NCBI GenBank assembly: GCA_016204525.1 | Contig: JACQKO010000044.1 | Location: 1 to 5,757, forward strand | Length of the DNA: 5,757 bases | Direction: 5' to 3' | From: Candidatus Levyibacteriota bacterium | GTDB taxonomy: Bacteria > Patescibacteriota > Microgenomatia > Levybacterales > GWA1-39-11 | Part shown: piece by piece, positions 3,985 through 5,757 of the stretch | Layout: each line of letters opens with the position of its first letter | Position numbering within the stretch: the first letter of the stretch is position 1 | Made by a program: the position numbers and the translations under genes | Notes under the pieces: model-generated | What the model saw: the letters and a program-made list of their open reading frames with translations, nothing else | Told to the model about the DNA's origin: nothing | Databases searched by the model: none

Positions 3985-5757
3985 TCAACATTCCGAATAT
4001 CCGCATGAATAGCATTTCTTGCAACCTTCTTCGTGGGCCAAAGTTGCTTCGCCACACGAGGGACAAAAATCAAACGCGCTGTGAGTTGACCCCGTTAGAT
4101 TGTAATCCATATCTAACGGGGTTGATGCCGGTTCGATCTGTGTTGAAGATTCTGTCGAGATACTTAGTTGCTCGATAACAGCTGCCCTATCCTCACTTGA
4201 AATAATCGATTCTGGAACCGGGCCGTTCCCGCTATTTGCCCCATTGCTCTCTCGCGCGACGTTTTCTGCCATAGCGGAAATAGACTTCTGTTGGCCATTT
4301 GCCGCACCCCCATTGCCGTTCATTGCGCTATTTAAAGGAGGGGAAATGCGTTCTCCTGAGCGAAGATCACGCACTTCTCCGTTAACCGAAAATCCAAATT
4401 CCTCAGCCAAAACCTTGGCAACTGCGTCAGGTACTGAGCGCACTCGCTTTTCCCCAAATCCTATTGTCCTCATTCCTCCGATTCCTGAAAGTTGCGCGAC
4501 AATTTGTCTTACACGCTCTCGGGCCGGAACCGGACTTTGAAGGCGAAGCGCCAAAGAAATCATACGGCCCAAAGCATCAGCCATAGCAGCAACATCAGAG
4601 CCCGACTTTCCGATTGTTATAAAGGCTTCAAAAGGATTCTCCTGACCATCTTTATTGATGGTGATAAAGGCGTCTCCAAGCGGAGTCTGGGTTTTGTAGG
4701 TTAAACCGTACATAACAGGCGGTCTTTTTGTAACGGGGGGGGCTTTAGCTTCAGGCTTTGGTATTTCTTCCGTCTTTTTATCATCGACCCGCTCGAGCAC
4801 TCCAGCACGAGATCCCTCTCTCATATAGGCAATGCCTTTACAGCCAAGTTTATAGGCAAGCGTATAAAGTCTCTTTACGTCTTCTGGCGTATGGGTCTTT
4901 GGCGCATTAACCGTTTTTGAGATTGATGCATCTACGTATTTTTGAATTATTGCCTGAACTTGAACATGATCCTCTGGTGTTAAATCATTTGCCGAGACAA
5001 ACCATGCTGGTTTTTCAATTTTTTTAGCTTCAAGATCTAACCTGTGTCTTGCGTACCATTTGTCGTATAGATGATGGCGGACTATATGCTCGCCGATACG
5101 ATCCCTGCGAATAAATTCGTATTCATAAACAGGCTCGATTCCAGAGGTTGTATTAACAAGGAGAGAAGTTGAACCGGTAGGAGCCTGCATTAGAAGAATC
5201 GAATTTCTAATACCCTTCTTAATACCTGCTTGAATCTGATCGGGCAATTGCTGGATGAATTTCCCTTGTGAGTAAAGTTGTTTATCAAATTTGCCAAAAG
5301 AGCCTTTCTCTTGGGCTATTTCTACTGACGCAGAATATGCTTCATCGCGAATTATTTTATAGACGCGATCTATAAACTTAAGAGATGCGGGAGATCCATA
5401 CCTCATGTGGAGCTTAATTAAGGTGTCTCCAAGACCCATTGTCCCAAGACCAATTCTTCTCTCTCCCTCATATTGAGTCTTTCTAATTCCTTCAAAAACA
5501 TAAGGATCCATTTCAATAACATTGTCCTGGAATCGGACAGCGGCACGAGTTACTCGACGCAGCTCTTTAAAGTCAAACGTTCCCTTTTTATCAATGTTGT
5601 TACCCTTAACTAATGCTGACAAATTAATAGATCCTAGGTTACAAACGCCCCACGGGGGAAGTCCCTCTTCTCCGCAAGGATTTACGCAGTTAATCCGGTT
5701 CCAGTACCAGTTGTTGTGGAGCTTGTTGTAGCGTTCCATAAAGACTACCCCTGGTTC
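3985..5757 (-). CDS. nrdJ: Class II (adenosylcobalamin-dependent) ribonucleotide reductase, C-terminal part
   Basis: Reduces ribonucleotides to deoxyribonucleotides using a thiyl radical generated from adenosylcobalamin. The frame is open at the right edge; 590 residues are visible and the N-terminal part is missing. Counting from the ATG at 5739 (an internal Met): NPCGE at 20-24 holds the catalytic radical cysteine C22 with N20 and E24; C33 in VCNLGSINL matches the conserved active-site partner cysteine, whose mate would lie upstream. Next come RIGLGTMGLGDTL, the phosphate loop APTGSTSL near 184-191, SGIEPVYEYEF, a VQAIIQKYVDASISKTVNAP helix and GCKGIAYMREGSR. A TSCPD-type domain follows (GDAFITINKDG through QLSGIGG). 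A Gly/Asn/Ser-rich linker of roughly 90 residues leads to the tail CPSC...GCKKCYSCGYSEC, a zinc site plus terminal redox cysteines. The riboswitch-controlled pduO downstream supplies the cofactor. Oddity: a 12-bp inverted repeat in the linker. Confidence 0.97.
   Translation of the reverse strand, partial: EPGVVFMERYNKLHNNWYWNRINCVNPCGEEGLPPWGVCNLGSINLSALVKGNNIDKKGTFDFKELRRVTRAAVRFQDNVIEMDPYVFEGIRKTQYEGERRIGLGTMGLGDTLIKLHMRYGSPASLKFIDRVYKIIRDEAYSASVEIAQEKGSFGKFDKQLYSQGKFIQQLPDQIQAGIKKGIRNSILLMQAPTGSTSLLVNTTSGIEPVYEYEFIRRDRIGEHIVRHHLYDKWYARHRLDLEAKKIEKPAWFVSANDLTPEDHVQVQAIIQKYVDASISKTVNAPKTHTPEDVKRLYTLAYKLGCKGIAYMREGSRAGVLERVDDKKTEEIPKPEAKAPPVTKRPPVMYGLTYKTQTPLGDAFITINKDGQENPFEAFITIGKSGSDVAAMADALGRMISLALRLQSPVPARERVRQIVAQLSGIGGMRTIGFGEKRVRSVPDAVAKVLAEEFGFSVNGEVRDLRSGERISPPLNSAMNGNGGAANGQQKSISAMAENVARESNGANSGNGPVPESIISSEDRAAVIEQLSISTESSTQIEPASTPLDMDYNLTGSTHSAFDFCPSCGEATLAHEEGCKKCYSCGYSEC
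4089..4122. repeat. Perfect 12-bp inverted repeat inside the nrdJ linker
   Basis: ACCCCGTTAGAT (4089-4100) and ATCTAACGGGGT (4111-4122) are exact reverse complements around a 10-base loop. They encode part of the variable linker between the TSCPD-like domain and the zinc tail, so the protein can tolerate the sequence. No T-run follows on the minus strand, so it is not a typical terminator. Confidence 0.85.

Overview
The window looks like a compact piece of a small bacterial genome. The gene set, short intergenic gaps and one Patescibacteria-style uncharacterised protein suggest a Candidate Phyla Radiation (Patescibacteria, perhaps Parcubacteria-like) organism. That placement is inference from gene style, not a phylogenetic result. 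The standard code fits: nrdJ and pduO both end in TGA exactly where their families end, so TGA is not read as glycine here.

Left part (1-1127), trans-translation locus: the 3' end of smpB (plus strand) meets, tail to tail, an HNH endonuclease gene on the minus strand. That gene lies directly behind the 3' end of ssrA (tmRNA, minus strand, 712-1084). The ORF list does not show the tmRNA, but its features are clear: a 7-bp acceptor stem, a T-arm, the conserved GCATCGACAG stretch, pseudoknot 1, a 20-codon tag frame and the P2 helix. The two partners of ribosome rescue are thus about 0.5 kb apart with an endonuclease gene between them. The HNH gene has a near-consensus promoter starting 2 bases beyond the tmRNA 3' end.

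Middle part (1128-3059), minus strand: a ComF-family phosphoribosyltransferase with zinc-binding cysteines, then an uncharacterised 361-residue protein with a C-terminal cysteine cluster. The gap upstream of the latter carries direct repeats flanking a perfect palindrome.

Right part (3163-5757), minus strand, cobalamin module: nrdJ (adenosylcobalamin-dependent class II ribonucleotide reductase, N-terminus cut off by the window edge), then an AT-rich spacer, a compact cobalamin riboswitch and pduO (cob(I)alamin adenosyltransferase). PduO makes adenosylcobalamin, which NrdJ needs to generate its radical. The riboswitch directly precedes pduO, with the pduO ribosome binding site in the 3' arm of a hairpin followed by a U-run. 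The simplest reading is feedback control of cofactor activation in an organism that scavenges corrinoids to make deoxyribonucleotides.
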